From the IMG/VR virus record IMGVR_UViG_3300035661_000009, positions 1 to 64,000 of that record: DNA of 64,000 nt; one strand, 5' to 3'. The position numbers and the translations under genes were made by a program. Positions 42,099 to 50,557 of the stretch are shown here, in pieces. Numbering within the stretch: the stretch's first letter is position 1; each line of letters starts with the position of its first letter. This stretch comes from a virus. The notes under the pieces are model-generated. The model saw only the letters and a program-made list of their open reading frames with translations. It had not been told where the DNA came from and did not search any database.

Positions 42099-42656
42099 AT
42101 GTTCGAACTTGGCACATTACTAAAGATTCCACGGGGAACCCCAAACGTTCCACCACTGATCTTAGAATTACAAGAAATAGAAACTGTAGAAAAACGTAAA
42201 CACGAAATCACGTTTGCTAATAAAGAAACAGCGCCTGAATTAATGCATATCTTTAATAAGGCATATTGTGCAGTAACCAGAATGTTAGCTCAGGTAAGTT
42301 ATGAATACTCAGAAGCTCGCAAATGGGCTGACAAGCGTAAAGGTGCGATATTATTAGATATAGCCCCAGAAATACTAAAGAAAAAGGGATTATCAAGTAG
42401 TGTAGATTTACGAAAGGCGGTGTTAGATCAAGATGAAGAATATTTAGTTTTACTTGATAAATTAAATATGCTAGAAGCCGTACACGAATACCTAAGATCT
42501 AAAGCAAAGGGATTCGAGATGTCATATCAATCAACAAAGAAAATATTCGATCAATCAAATAACGGCTTAGGCAATACACATAATATGTATTCTTTCGGCG
42601 TTGAAGAATCACCAGATCCAGACGATAAAAAAATAGGAAAACCAAAATATGGCTAA
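42099..42656 (+). CDS. Putative recombination mediator (UvsY-like)
   Basis: ATG 42099 with AGGAG upstream is preferred over an in-frame GTG at 42060. The 185-residue helical protein has a segment (EYSEARKWADKRKGAILLDI, then RKAVLDQDEEYLVLLDKLNM) whose helix pattern resembles T4 UvsY, with a central R..vl..D.eyl..-type stretch. Sitting between SSB and UvsX, it is where a mediator that loads the recombinase would be expected. The similarity is weak, so this is inference from context. Confidence 0.4.
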   Translation: MFELGTLLKIPRGTPNVPPLILELQEIETVEKRKHEITFANKETAPELMHIFNKAYCAVTRMLAQVSYEYSEARKWADKRKGAILLDIAPEILKKKGLSSSVDLRKAVLDQDEEYLVLLDKLNMLEAVHEYLRSKAKGFEMSYQSTKKIFDQSNNGLGNTHNMYSFGVEESPDPDDKKIGKPKYG

Positions 42657-43797
42657 CAAATATGTAAAGATGCTAAATGAAATGTCAGGGTTCGTAGATC
42701 ACCAAAAAGATTACTTCGTAGAAGGCGTGAGAACCCCATCCTCATCCGTTAACTTCGTATTTGGCAATACGCATTTAATTCCATTTGGAGCTTCATGTAT
42801 TTTATGGGGGCCACCGAAGGGAGGTAAGAGTCTTATCTCAAGTTTCATGATAGGTCAACTTCACAAAGATTATCCTGATGCAATTGCCATTAAGATAAAT
42901 ACCGAATTACGTGAACACTTCCAAATGACCCCACGGTCAATGAAAATGTTCGGAATTGACCCAGATCGCTACGCCGCTCGCAATACAGGCAAAGCCGAAG
43001 AAATCTTCGATTTTATTGAAAAAGAAGTCGTCGATTTATGTCAAAAAGGGGCGAAGATCAAGCTCATAGTCATAGATTCAATTACCGATATCATGGGCCG
43101 AAATCTTGCCAACGCAGAAAGCGTCGGGAAGTTCCTCATGGGGGATGACGCTGCAACGCAGCAAGCTGGGTTAAGACGTATTCGAAGTGTACTACGTGAA
43201 TGGGGTATTACTCTGGTCATGATAAGCCAAGAAAGGGCTGTTTTGGACCCCGTAGAGATAATGCGTGGTAAGAAGACGAAGATGGCGGGGGCGTTCTATC
43301 TAAAGCACTTCGCTGAATACTTCGTTTATGTCGCTCCTAACGAAAGCAAGGAAGGCAAAGAAGATTTCCTAGGCCATAAACTAGAAGATGAGTCATTGAC
43401 CGATATGGTGGGTAATTCAGAAAAAGCCTTCCAAAAGGTCAAAGTGGTAATGAATGATTCTTCTGTGGGTATAGCCAAGCGTGCAGGGGAGTTTACATTC
43501 CATAAGTTCAAGGGAATAGTTAATATGGAAGAAGAGGCCTTTAAAATGGCCTGTGCCCGAAACGTTCTTGAAAGACCTAATAACAGGACCTATGTATTAA
43601 AAGATTGGCCTTCTAAGGGACAACAGGCACAATGGGTAGGTAAAGAAGAGACATTGACCAACATTAGGCTAAACGACGATTTAGCCAAAGAATTAGTTAA
43701 CAGAGTGAAGGCTAAAGACATTGACCAATTCCGTAATGGTATTGAAGATACGGATACTGATATAACAACAGAAATCGCGGATGATCAACCCAAGTAA
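42649..43797 (+). CDS. uvsX: RecA/UvsX-like recombinase
   Basis: Forms filaments on ssDNA for strand exchange and origin-independent replication. The 382-residue protein has Walker A GPPKGGKS (54-61) followed by an alpha helix, IKLIVIDSITDIMG as Walker B, and an L1/L2-like region (RGKKTKMAGAFYLKHFAEYF). KINTELREHF after Walker A matches the catalytic Glu area of UvsX-like proteins. The acidic C-terminus is like T4 UvsX. It overlaps the preceding gene by 8 nt and the primase by 17. Confidence 0.85.
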   Translation: MANKYVKMLNEMSGFVDHQKDYFVEGVRTPSSSVNFVFGNTHLIPFGASCILWGPPKGGKSLISSFMIGQLHKDYPDAIAIKINTELREHFQMTPRSMKMFGIDPDRYAARNTGKAEEIFDFIEKEVVDLCQKGAKIKLIVIDSITDIMGRNLANAESVGKFLMGDDAATQQAGLRRIRSVLREWGITLVMISQERAVLDPVEIMRGKKTKMAGAFYLKHFAEYFVYVAPNESKEGKEDFLGHKLEDESLTDMVGNSEKAFQKVKVVMNDSSVGIAKRAGEFTFHKFKGIVNMEEEAFKMACARNVLERPNNRTYVLKDWPSKGQQAQWVGKEETLTNIRLNDDLAKELVNRVKAKDIDQFRNGIEDTDTDITTEIADDQPK

Positions 43798-44758
43798 ATT
43801 ACGGGAAATGATTGAAGAAGGAGGGGTGTCTTTCAAGGAAGGCGCCTCTTCTTTTATTTTCACTTGTCCCAGATGCAATAAACCAGAAAAACTATACGTC
43901 AGGAAGACTGACGGTAGATTTGTATGCTTTGTATGCCAAGAAGAAAGTAGATTTGCCGGTAAAGCTGAATTCGGCCTATCTGAAATATATGGTATAACTA
44001 TATCCGAAGCTAGAGAAAGAATCTACAATTACAGCACATTTAAGGCAAAAGAACTGCTCACACTACAGCTAAACGATCCTTATGAGCTAAACTATGACGT
44101 AGAAGAGTCTTTTGGATTAGATGAGGTAGAATACCCAATAGACTTTGTAGATAGATACAGTAAATTATTCCCAAAAGCTAGAGAATATCTATTAGGTCGT
44201 GGTTTAAACAATGAAATAATAGAATATTACGATATTAGATTCCACCCCAGCTGGAAGACGGTCATATTCCCTATTAAAATAGACTCAATTTTAGTAGGTT
44301 GGCAAGAAAGAGCCATAGATAGAAACTTCAAATTTACGTCAAAGGGCTTCAAAAAGGCTCAATGTCTTATGTTTCAAGATAATTTGTCTAATTCCGATCA
44401 TGCAATTCTGTGCGAAGGTCCAGTAGACGCTCTTAAAATGCATTATATGGGCGGTGCCGTGGCTAGTATGGGAAAGGGCGTGTCCGAAACACAGATAAAT
44501 ATCATCAAAGATTCAGTAAAGAAGCTGTATATAGCATTAGATCCTGACGCTAATACAGAAATTGACTCATTGTGTCGCACCATGTATGATGATATGGATG
44601 AAATTTATATAATAGAGCCACCAAAGGGTCGAAAAGACCTTGGTGAGTGTTCATTTGAAGAAACTGAACAACAATTTAAGAATGCTAAGCCTTATAACGG
44701 CCAAGTATTTATGCATTTAAAGCAGTTAAGGAAACTATATGGCCCAAACGGAGAATGA
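43781..44758 (+). CDS. DNA primase (zinc-binding/TOPRIM)
   Basis: Makes RNA primers and pairs with the DnaB helicase. The 325-residue protein has an N-terminal zinc site (C29/C32 and C49/C52, FTCPRC...CFVC) and a TOPRIM region with CEGPVDALK near 210 and YIALDPDAN near 250, the acidic metal-binding motifs. The layout is that of T4 gp61-like and T7-like primases rather than large bacterial DnaG. It overlaps DnaB by 20 nt, so the two are made together. Confidence 0.85.
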   Translation: MINPSKLREMIEEGGVSFKEGASSFIFTCPRCNKPEKLYVRKTDGRFVCFVCQEESRFAGKAEFGLSEIYGITISEARERIYNYSTFKAKELLTLQLNDPYELNYDVEESFGLDEVEYPIDFVDRYSKLFPKAREYLLGRGLNNEIIEYYDIRFHPSWKTVIFPIKIDSILVGWQERAIDRNFKFTSKGFKKAQCLMFQDNLSNSDHAILCEGPVDALKMHYMGGAVASMGKGVSETQINIIKDSVKKLYIALDPDANTEIDSLCRTMYDDMDEIYIIEPPKGRKDLGECSFEETEQQFKNAKPYNGQVFMHLKQLRKLYGPNGE

Positions 44759-47267
44759 GGTAACGTTACCGTTTAACGTAATTAAACAAAACGCATTATT
44801 GGGGTATTTGCTTATAAATGAGCGCTTTTTTAGGATGGCTTCACCCAGAATTAAGCCAAGTTGGTTTCTTAGTGAGCGTAATTCACAGGCTTATCAACTT
44901 ATTCTTGATTTCGTAGAAGAATATAAAGATTTTCCAAGAGAGCATGAATTGCTCAATTGCCCACAACTAATGATTAAAGAGCCGCGTGAGCGAGCAACCA
45001 TCCAAAGCACTATTGCAAAGTGTATATCAGAGACGGCACAGGTCAGATTAGAGCAAATTAAGCCAGAATTGACCGAATGGCTACATACCATTACGCTAAT
45101 GAAGGGTCTAACCGACGCCCAAGATTCATTTAACGCCAAGGATATGAAGCTTACTCACAATAAGCTAATGGCTGCCGTTAAAGAAGTGAGTAATACAAAC
45201 TTTGATTCCGGGGACGTGATCACATTTTCTAATTATCAAGAGTATTTATTAGAAACCCAGAAAGAACGAGCCAAAGCCTTAACTACTGGCTTAAAAATGT
45301 TAGACGAAGTAATGTTAGGAAAGGATGCCGAAGGTGGGCTTTTATATGGAGATACGACCATTATAATGGCTCCAATAAATGTAGGAAAATGTGAGGCAAA
45401 AGGCACCGAACTAATTGATTTTAACGGAAAAATTGTTAAGATTGAAGATGTAAAGCCCGGAGATAAGCTAATGGGGCCTGACGGGATGGCTAGAAACGTG
45501 CTTTCAACTACAAAAGGGCACGGACCTATGTATAAAGTTACCCCAAAGGCTGGGGGGCATTCATTTGTTTGTAACGATGTTCACGTATTAAGTCTTAAGC
45601 TAGGATGGACCGATACAAATATTCATAAAGTTGGAGAAATTGTCAATATTCCTGTAAACGAATATTTAACAAAAAGCAATAATTGGAAAGCTCAACATCA
45701 TTTATGGAGAGCTAGTTTGGATTTTAGTCATAAAGAACTTTCAATTGATCCATATATATTAGGATTATGGCTAGGAGATGGGGATAGCCACACCGCGGCA
45801 TTAACTACCATAGATAAAGAACTAGAAGAAATTTGGTCAAAGTGGGTACGCTCTAATGGAGATATAGTTAAGGCAAGAATTCGAAAAAATAACAAAGCAA
45901 GCATTTACGAGGCTTGTGTAGAACCTAGATATTCAAAAGTAAAAAGCAATCAATTGCTTAGAGACATTGAGGTGATTGACAATAAGCATGTTCCTCATAT
46001 CTATCTTACTTCAAGTAGAGATCAAAGACTTAAACTACTTGCTGGATTAATTGATATAAATGGATATTTATGCGAAGATTCTAAGTATTTTGAAATAACT
46101 CAAAAAAACGTCAAGCTTGCTGAAGAAATTGCATTTTTGGCTCGCTCACTTGGATTCAAGGTTTCAGAGGTTAAAACCGAAAAAGCTGATCAGAATGGGA
46201 CTAGGGGAAGTTATATTAGAATGACAATAATGGGCCCTCTTTCTACGATTCCTACTCAACTAGCTAGAAAACAAGGCAAAGATGGGATTAAAAATCCATT
46301 GACAACTAATTTTAGAATCGAGCCTGTAGGCGAAGACGATTACTACGGCTTTACGTTAGATGGGGATCATCTTTATTTACATAAGGATTTTACAGTAACT
46401 CACAATACATCATTCCTTGTCACAACAATGGTTCACAACATACTTCGTGGCAAAGATGTTTTATTTATGACCCATGAAGGTAATCCTAACGAACTTAGAT
46501 TAAAAATTCTTAGTAATATACTTCAAGTTACTGGAAATGATATTTTATCTTTATACAAAGATAAAGCTGGTGAACAAAAGTTAATAGCAGCGACCCAGCA
46601 GCTTGAAAAGCACCTTAAATACATTCCTTATAATAAAGCGGGAGGTATGTTTATTGAAAGAGTTGTTCCCATCATCAGGACCGCTCAAGAGGATTGGATG
46701 GCCAATCACAACGGGAAAGGATTTGACTTGCTAGTATCAGACTATCCTGCTATTCTGAGCACCGAGATGGCCATGCGAGGTAACTTGGCTAAGAGAGATC
46801 AAGATAGAATAGTTTATGACAGTTATGTTCAATTAGCCATAGAGTATAAGTTCCACGCTTTATTAGCCATTCAGACAAACAGAGAAGGAAGTAAGATTAA
46901 CAAGGGATTGACTGGAGAAGGTCGCCAACTAGAAATGGAAGATGTAAAGGAATCATGGGATCCCATGGCTGAAGCTTCGAACGTATTGACCCTTAATAGG
47001 CCTCCTTGGGCAGAAAAGAAAGGTATTTTGATGATTAACCTTGCAAAAACTAGAAGCAATGCAAGAGGAGTTGTGGTATCATGTTTTACAGACTTCTCCA
47101 AAGGTATTACTCATTCTAATGAATTAACCGGTTGGATTGAGCATGGTGGATTTGGAGACGCAGAAGCACGAGCAGACGCCTTAATATCGCAACAAGCAGC
47201 AAGAAAAGCCTTAAGAGAAGTACCGGTAGCCCCGAAAGAAGTTAAAACTAATGACAAAGCTAAATAA
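44739..47267 (+). CDS. dnaB: DnaB-like replicative helicase interrupted by an intein
   Basis: Hexameric 5'-3' helicase. The 842-residue precursor carries a 339-residue intein (218-556), leaving 503. The N-terminal helical domain (residues 1-160) precedes the ATPase: TTIIMAPINVGK joined after splicing to TSFLVTTMVHN is the Walker A, with the intein lying between Lys and Thr. LLVSDYPAIL is the Walker B and RDQDRIVYDSYVQLAIEY follows. LAIQTNREG and INLAKTRSN match the later helicase motifs. It overlaps ClpP by 17 nt. Confidence 0.9.
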   Translation: MAQTENEVTLPFNVIKQNALLGYLLINERFFRMASPRIKPSWFLSERNSQAYQLILDFVEEYKDFPREHELLNCPQLMIKEPRERATIQSTIAKCISETAQVRLEQIKPELTEWLHTITLMKGLTDAQDSFNAKDMKLTHNKLMAAVKEVSNTNFDSGDVITFSNYQEYLLETQKERAKALTTGLKMLDEVMLGKDAEGGLLYGDTTIIMAPINVGKCEAKGTELIDFNGKIVKIEDVKPGDKLMGPDGMARNVLSTTKGHGPMYKVTPKAGGHSFVCNDVHVLSLKLGWTDTNIHKVGEIVNIPVNEYLTKSNNWKAQHHLWRASLDFSHKELSIDPYILGLWLGDGDSHTAALTTIDKELEEIWSKWVRSNGDIVKARIRKNNKASIYEACVEPRYSKVKSNQLLRDIEVIDNKHVPHIYLTSSRDQRLKLLAGLIDINGYLCEDSKYFEITQKNVKLAEEIAFLARSLGFKVSEVKTEKADQNGTRGSYIRMTIMGPLSTIPTQLARKQGKDGIKNPLTTNFRIEPVGEDDYYGFTLDGDHLYLHKDFTVTHNTSFLVTTMVHNILRGKDVLFMTHEGNPNELRLKILSNILQVTGNDILSLYKDKAGEQKLIAATQQLEKHLKYIPYNKAGGMFIERVVPIIRTAQEDWMANHNGKGFDLLVSDYPAILSTEMAMRGNLAKRDQDRIVYDSYVQLAIEYKFHALLAIQTNREGSKINKGLTGEGRQLEMEDVKESWDPMAEASNVLTLNRPPWAEKKGILMINLAKTRSNARGVVVSCFTDFSKGITHSNELTGWIEHGGFGDAEARADALISQQAARKALREVPVAPKEVKTNDKAK
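45390..46406 (+). other. LAGLIDADG-containing intein in DnaB (339 aa)
   Basis: It starts Cys (CEAKGTELIDFNG) and ends TVTHN before Thr+1. It carries KPGDKLMGPDG in the N-terminal splicing region, a block B-like segment SFVCNDVHVLSL with H65, and two LAGLIDADG motifs, YILGLWLGDG (122-131) and LLAGLIDING (216-225), so the homing endonuclease looks intact. It splits the Walker A motif between Lys and Thr, a frequent DnaB insertion point. Confidence 0.92.
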
Positions 47268-47877
47268 GAGTGAAGAAATCCACGAAGAACACGAACACGA
47301 CCACGACGATGATGTAAAAACATTATCAAGTGGTGGTCAGATCTTTATATCAGGAACGATTAGCCAACAATCGGTCACTGAGATTATGTCTGCATTTAGG
47401 CAAGCCATTCAGGCAAACGAGGTAGTAGATATCTTTATCGCTAGTGGCGGCGGTTGGGCTGCAGGGGGGTTTGCTCTGTATGATATGTTCAAAAGCGTTC
47501 CCAATAAAGTAAGAACGTTTGGGTGTGGATTCGTAGGTTCGGCAGCAAACCTACTCTTCGTTGCTGGTGACGAACGATATATGTATAAAAGTTGTAGAAT
47601 GTATCTCCATGACGGAAGCGCTAGTATCGGGGGCGACTTCTCAGAAAGAGCTCTTAAATCAGTAAGCAATGAAATGGTCGTATTAGAAGACTTATACAAT
47701 GATTATATGGCCGAAAATAGTCATTTGACCGCGAAGAAGGTCAAAGAGATGTGTAGGGCTGAGACCTACCTTTCCGCTGAAGATTGTGTTAGGATGGGAA
47801 TTGCTGATTATTTAATTAACGACTTCCCTAAGAAGCTTAAGAAGCTTAAGAAGTCTAAAAAGAAGGCTAAAAAGTGA
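47251..47877 (+). CDS. ClpP-like serine protease
   Basis: This 208-residue protein resembles ClpP, a self-compartmentalised serine protease. S97 lies in GFVGSAANLLF (the GSAA nucleophile loop), H120 in MYLHDGSA, and ASGGGW at 64-69 resembles the SPGG oxyanion turn. The N-terminus is unusual: an extension rich in His, Glu and Asp (EEHEHDHDDD, residues 12-21) that may bind metal, and the C-terminus is a Lys-rich tail. It may mature phage proteins or degrade host ones. It overlaps DnaB by 17 nt and the next gene by GTGA. Confidence 0.8.
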   Translation: MTKLNKSEEIHEEHEHDHDDDVKTLSSGGQIFISGTISQQSVTEIMSAFRQAIQANEVVDIFIASGGGWAAGGFALYDMFKSVPNKVRTFGCGFVGSAANLLFVAGDERYMYKSCRMYLHDGSASIGGDFSERALKSVSNEMVVLEDLYNDYMAENSHLTAKKVKEMCRAETYLSAEDCVRMGIADYLINDFPKKLKKLKKSKKKAKK

Positions 47878-48500
47878 TAACTCCAACTCTACAAAATGTT
47901 AAAGATTTCGTATCAAAACATAGAAATTTAACCATAGTAATAGTAGTTATTTTACTTTTAATCGGGTCCTTCTTAGCTGGTCGATATACGACCACGCCTA
48001 AGGTAGAAACTAAGATAGTCGAAAAAGAGGTCATTAAGACTGTTGAGGTCGAAAAACAAGTTGATACTACCAAATATTGGGACAATACCAACAAAGACGA
48101 AGCCACTAAAGAAAATGTCCATACTAATACAGTAAAAGAAACTAAACCAGATGGAACAGTTACTGAACATACAATTACAGACACTAATCTAGACCATGTA
48201 GTCAAAGAAGTAGAGGTTAAGTATGTAGATAGGGTGGTAACCGTAGAAAAAGAAGTTCAAGTAGATAAGATAGTGACTGTAGAAAAAACCGTAAAGCCGA
48301 TCTTGCCAGATTGGGAAGCAAGTATTAAGGTAGGAGCAAGCATCAATAACCTCTTTAATCCAACTCTTGGCTCACCATTGGTAATAGGATTAGAGGTAGA
48401 TAGGCGGGTTCTAGGACCATTTAAGGTAGGGGTTTGGGGCAGTACAAACACAACATTTAATCAGTGGCAGGCTGGTGTGTCACTTGGAGCGGAGTTTTAA
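47874..48500 (+). CDS. Single-pass membrane protein with Val/Lys/Glu repeat stalk
   Basis: Start is GTG 47874, which overlaps the ClpP stop (GTGA). The 208-residue product has an N-terminal membrane anchor (LTIVIVVILLLIGSFLAG, about residues 19-36), then a Val-Glu-Lys-rich repetitive stalk (VETKIVEKEVIKTVEVEKQ and further similar units), a short linker and a C-terminal beta-rich region (KVGASINNLFNPTLGSPL, WQAGVSLGAEF). It would place a coiled or extended stalk across the periplasm or envelope. A spanin-like or secretion role is possible but unproven; no lipobox is present. Confidence 0.5.
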   Translation: MITPTLQNVKDFVSKHRNLTIVIVVILLLIGSFLAGRYTTTPKVETKIVEKEVIKTVEVEKQVDTTKYWDNTNKDEATKENVHTNTVKETKPDGTVTEHTITDTNLDHVVKEVEVKYVDRVVTVEKEVQVDKIVTVEKTVKPILPDWEASIKVGASINNLFNPTLGSPLVIGLEVDRRVLGPFKVGVWGSTNTTFNQWQAGVSLGAEF

Positions 48501-48664
48501 TGAATATCGATTCAGATGATTTAGCGGCAATTATAGAAGAAGAGCTAGTTGAAAAACTAGGAATTGATGACGAAGAGTTAATACAAGAAATCGTAGAAAG
48601 CATTATAGACCGTGCCGAAGACGAGAGTATGTTTAACGAGTCAGACAATAAATTCGATGATTAA
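48500..48664 (+). CDS. Small acidic protein (54 aa)
   Basis: ATG 48500 overlaps the previous stop (TAATG), and the frame stops at 48664. A longer in-frame start lies inside the previous gene and is rejected. The product is very acidic (LAAIIEEELVEKLGIDDEEL) and predicted all-helical, with no Cys or aromatic core. Small acidic phage proteins often act as DNA mimics or adaptor peptides. No function can be assigned. Confidence 0.45.
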   Translation: MNIDSDDLAAIIEEELVEKLGIDDEELIQEIVESIIDRAEDESMFNESDNKFDD

Positions 48665-48914
48665 AGAAATTAAGCATCTTACAGCTTTACAGGGGAATGG
48701 GGATATATTACATAGAATAATATTACGGTCTGAGGATTGTGACCAATTCGGAGAAAGAGCTAGATACATTAAGAATAATATGCTTCGAGCCGCTGTCGAC
48801 AATCCTGATTTATTAGGTTATAAGTTCTATGAATTCTATAGTCTAAAACTAGAGCATTTTCAAGGGGCTTGGCAGTTGACTGCAAGTATCATAGAGCCCA
48901 AAGAAGAGAAATAA
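48657..48914 (+). CDS. Hypothetical protein
   Basis: ATG 48657 overlaps the acidic gene by 8 nt; the longer upstream start is rejected because it lies in the preceding gene. The 85-residue product is a mixed alpha/beta, mildly basic protein (KEIKHLTALQGNGDILHRII, then YYEFYSLKLEHFQGAW-like aromatics). No ribosome site is clear and no family was recognised. Confidence 0.4.
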   Translation: MIKEIKHLTALQGNGDILHRIILRSEDCDQFGERARYIKNNMLRAAVDNPDLLGYKFYEFYSLKLEHFQGAWQLTASIIEPKEEK

Positions 48915-48946
48915 TCTTCAATATGTAGGTTACACAAGAGGTTAAA

Positions 48947-49255
48947 GTGGCTCACAACATTCGTATAGTTCAAGACAGAGCGAGAAAAGAAACTAAAGAA
49001 GTAAAGAATAAAGAACTACAAGAATTACGAAAAGAGAATCAAAAACTGCGTAGGGAAAATTCAAGACTACGTAGAGATTTAGCTAAACGATTAAATTATG
49101 AACCCGAAGAAGCGACGGCAGAAGAGTTCAACATACCAGCAGCAACCAAAGAGCTTTGTCCAGAATGTGGCTCAGACAATATTGGGAAAATGAATTTAGG
49201 TAGCAAAGAGATTACCGTTTGCAAAGCCTGCAAATGGAGAAAGATAAGTGCATAA
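48947..49255 (+). CDS. Coiled-coil zinc-ribbon protein
   Basis: Start is GTG 48947 with AGAGG upstream. The 102-residue product has a charged coiled coil (KELQELRKENQKLRRENSRL) and a C-terminal zinc ribbon (CPECGSDNIG, then CKACKWRK). The coiled coil implies oligomers and the ribbon implies nucleic acid or protein contact. It is TAATG-coupled to the deformylase. Role unknown. Confidence 0.5.
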   Translation: MAHNIRIVQDRARKETKEVKNKELQELRKENQKLRRENSRLRRDLAKRLNYEPEEATAEEFNIPAATKELCPECGSDNIGKMNLGSKEITVCKACKWRKISA

Positions 49256-49812
49256 TGTCGAAAACAAGAGATGCGAAAGTATTACCAGTATTGGAGTATA
49301 ATAATCCGATACTATCAGAAAAATCAACGTTAGTTATGTCAGATATCAAATCTGAAGATATTCAGAATTTGATTAAAGATATGCATCATACGTTATTGAA
49401 CTACGGGGCAATAGGTCTTGCTGCCCCGCAAGTCGGAGTAAATCTACGTATGCTAGTTCTTAATGTTGAAGGTAAGAAATATACGATGATTAATCCGGTA
49501 GTGTCACAGTTATCTACAGCCGTTTCTTTTGAAAACGAAGGCTGCCTATCAATACCCGGAGTCTATAAAAGAGTTAGACGACCCATGAATATTGTAGTGT
49601 CCTACCAAGACGAAAATGGCGACAACCAAACCTCTGGTGGCTCAACTGCAAGTTCTGGCGGCTTATTTGCTAGAGCGGTTTTGCATGAAATCGAGCATTT
49701 AGATGGCAAATTCTTCTTAGACAATCTCAATATTATAGAAAAGAATATGGTATTGAAGAAATATTCTTTGCAGAAGCGTAAATATACCGCTTTAGCGAAG
49801 TTAGGAGTTTAA
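49255..49812 (+). CDS. def: Peptide deformylase
   Basis: Removes the N-formyl group from nascent proteins. The 185-residue protein shows all three signatures: GLAAPQVG (54-61), EGCLS (95-99, with metal-ligand Cys) and HEIEH (144-148). Between the second and third there is a Ser/Gly/Thr-rich insertion (QTSGGSTASSGG, 125-136). ATG 49255 overlaps the previous stop; a longer in-frame start is rejected. Phage deformylases are known from marine cyanophages. It may speed maturation of phage proteins. Confidence 0.9.
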   Translation: MSKTRDAKVLPVLEYNNPILSEKSTLVMSDIKSEDIQNLIKDMHHTLLNYGAIGLAAPQVGVNLRMLVLNVEGKKYTMINPVVSQLSTAVSFENEGCLSIPGVYKRVRRPMNIVVSYQDENGDNQTSGGSTASSGGLFARAVLHEIEHLDGKFFLDNLNIIEKNMVLKKYSLQKRKYTALAKLGV

Positions 49813-49813
49813 T

Positions 49814-50557
49814 ATGAAAATAGATGTAATGTCAGATCTCCATCTAGATCTATTAAGCGATAAAGATGTAAACCTATTTTTAGATAAGTGTAAAGAGCAC
49901 TCGGCTAATAATGGTAAACCAGATTTACTATTATTAGCCGGAGATATCGGGTCTTTAAGAAATCAAGATAAATATAAAAATTTAATACTTGATATAAATA
50001 AAGCAATTGGTCCAGCAATTAATACAGTATCTATACAAGGGAACCACGACTTTTGGCATAGCAAGTTCCTGCCAACAGATCTTGAACCCCGCTATTGCAC
50101 TACGGGAGGCGGCTCAGAAATAACTACCGTTCTATATCACCCCGGATGGTTTGACGCTAACGAAACCCCACGTCACGTATGGCCCTATTGGCCAGATTTT
50201 AGGTATATTGGGGCAGATATTAAAGAAGCTACCCAATCAATTACTAAAGCTCATAAAGCGTTATGCAAAGAGTTAGAGACAGGAACCTTTGGCATATTAA
50301 TGACACATCATTTTCCCGTAGAATCGACTGACGCAAAATGGATGGGTAGCGAAACAAACGGGTTCTTTAGCTCGTCTAATTTTGTCTCTTCATTAAAGAA
50401 AAATTCTAATAAACCAAAACTATGGGTACACGGCCATACACACGACCCAATGGACTATGTACATCCGTTAGGGATGCGCGTATACTGCAATCCTCTCGGT
50501 TACAAACACGAGGGCATGAACGACGACTTTTGGAATAGAGTCAGAATTGAATTATAA
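49814..50557 (+). CDS. Calcineurin-like metallophosphoesterase
   Basis: This 247-residue single-domain enzyme has MSDLHLD (6-12), LAGDIGS, QGNHDFW, MTHHFP and VHGHTHDP, the complete dimetal phosphoesterase set. It is compact, with no accessory domain, unlike the two other phosphoesterases here, and resembles small bacterial and phage Ser/Thr phosphatase-like or phosphodiesterase proteins. Substrate is unknown. It is coupled by TAATG to the lipoprotein gene. Confidence 0.8.
   Translation: MKIDVMSDLHLDLLSDKDVNLFLDKCKEHSANNGKPDLLLLAGDIGSLRNQDKYKNLILDINKAIGPAINTVSIQGNHDFWHSKFLPTDLEPRYCTTGGGSEITTVLYHPGWFDANETPRHVWPYWPDFRYIGADIKEATQSITKAHKALCKELETGTFGILMTHHFPVESTDAKWMGSETNGFFSSSNFVSSLKKNSNKPKLWVHGHTHDPMDYVHPLGMRVYCNPLGYKHEGMNDDFWNRVRIEL

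Noticed and set aside
47874-48500. Spanin assignment for the membrane protein
   Set aside because: It has an N-terminal anchor and stalk but no lipobox, no nested partner and no lysis genes beside it.
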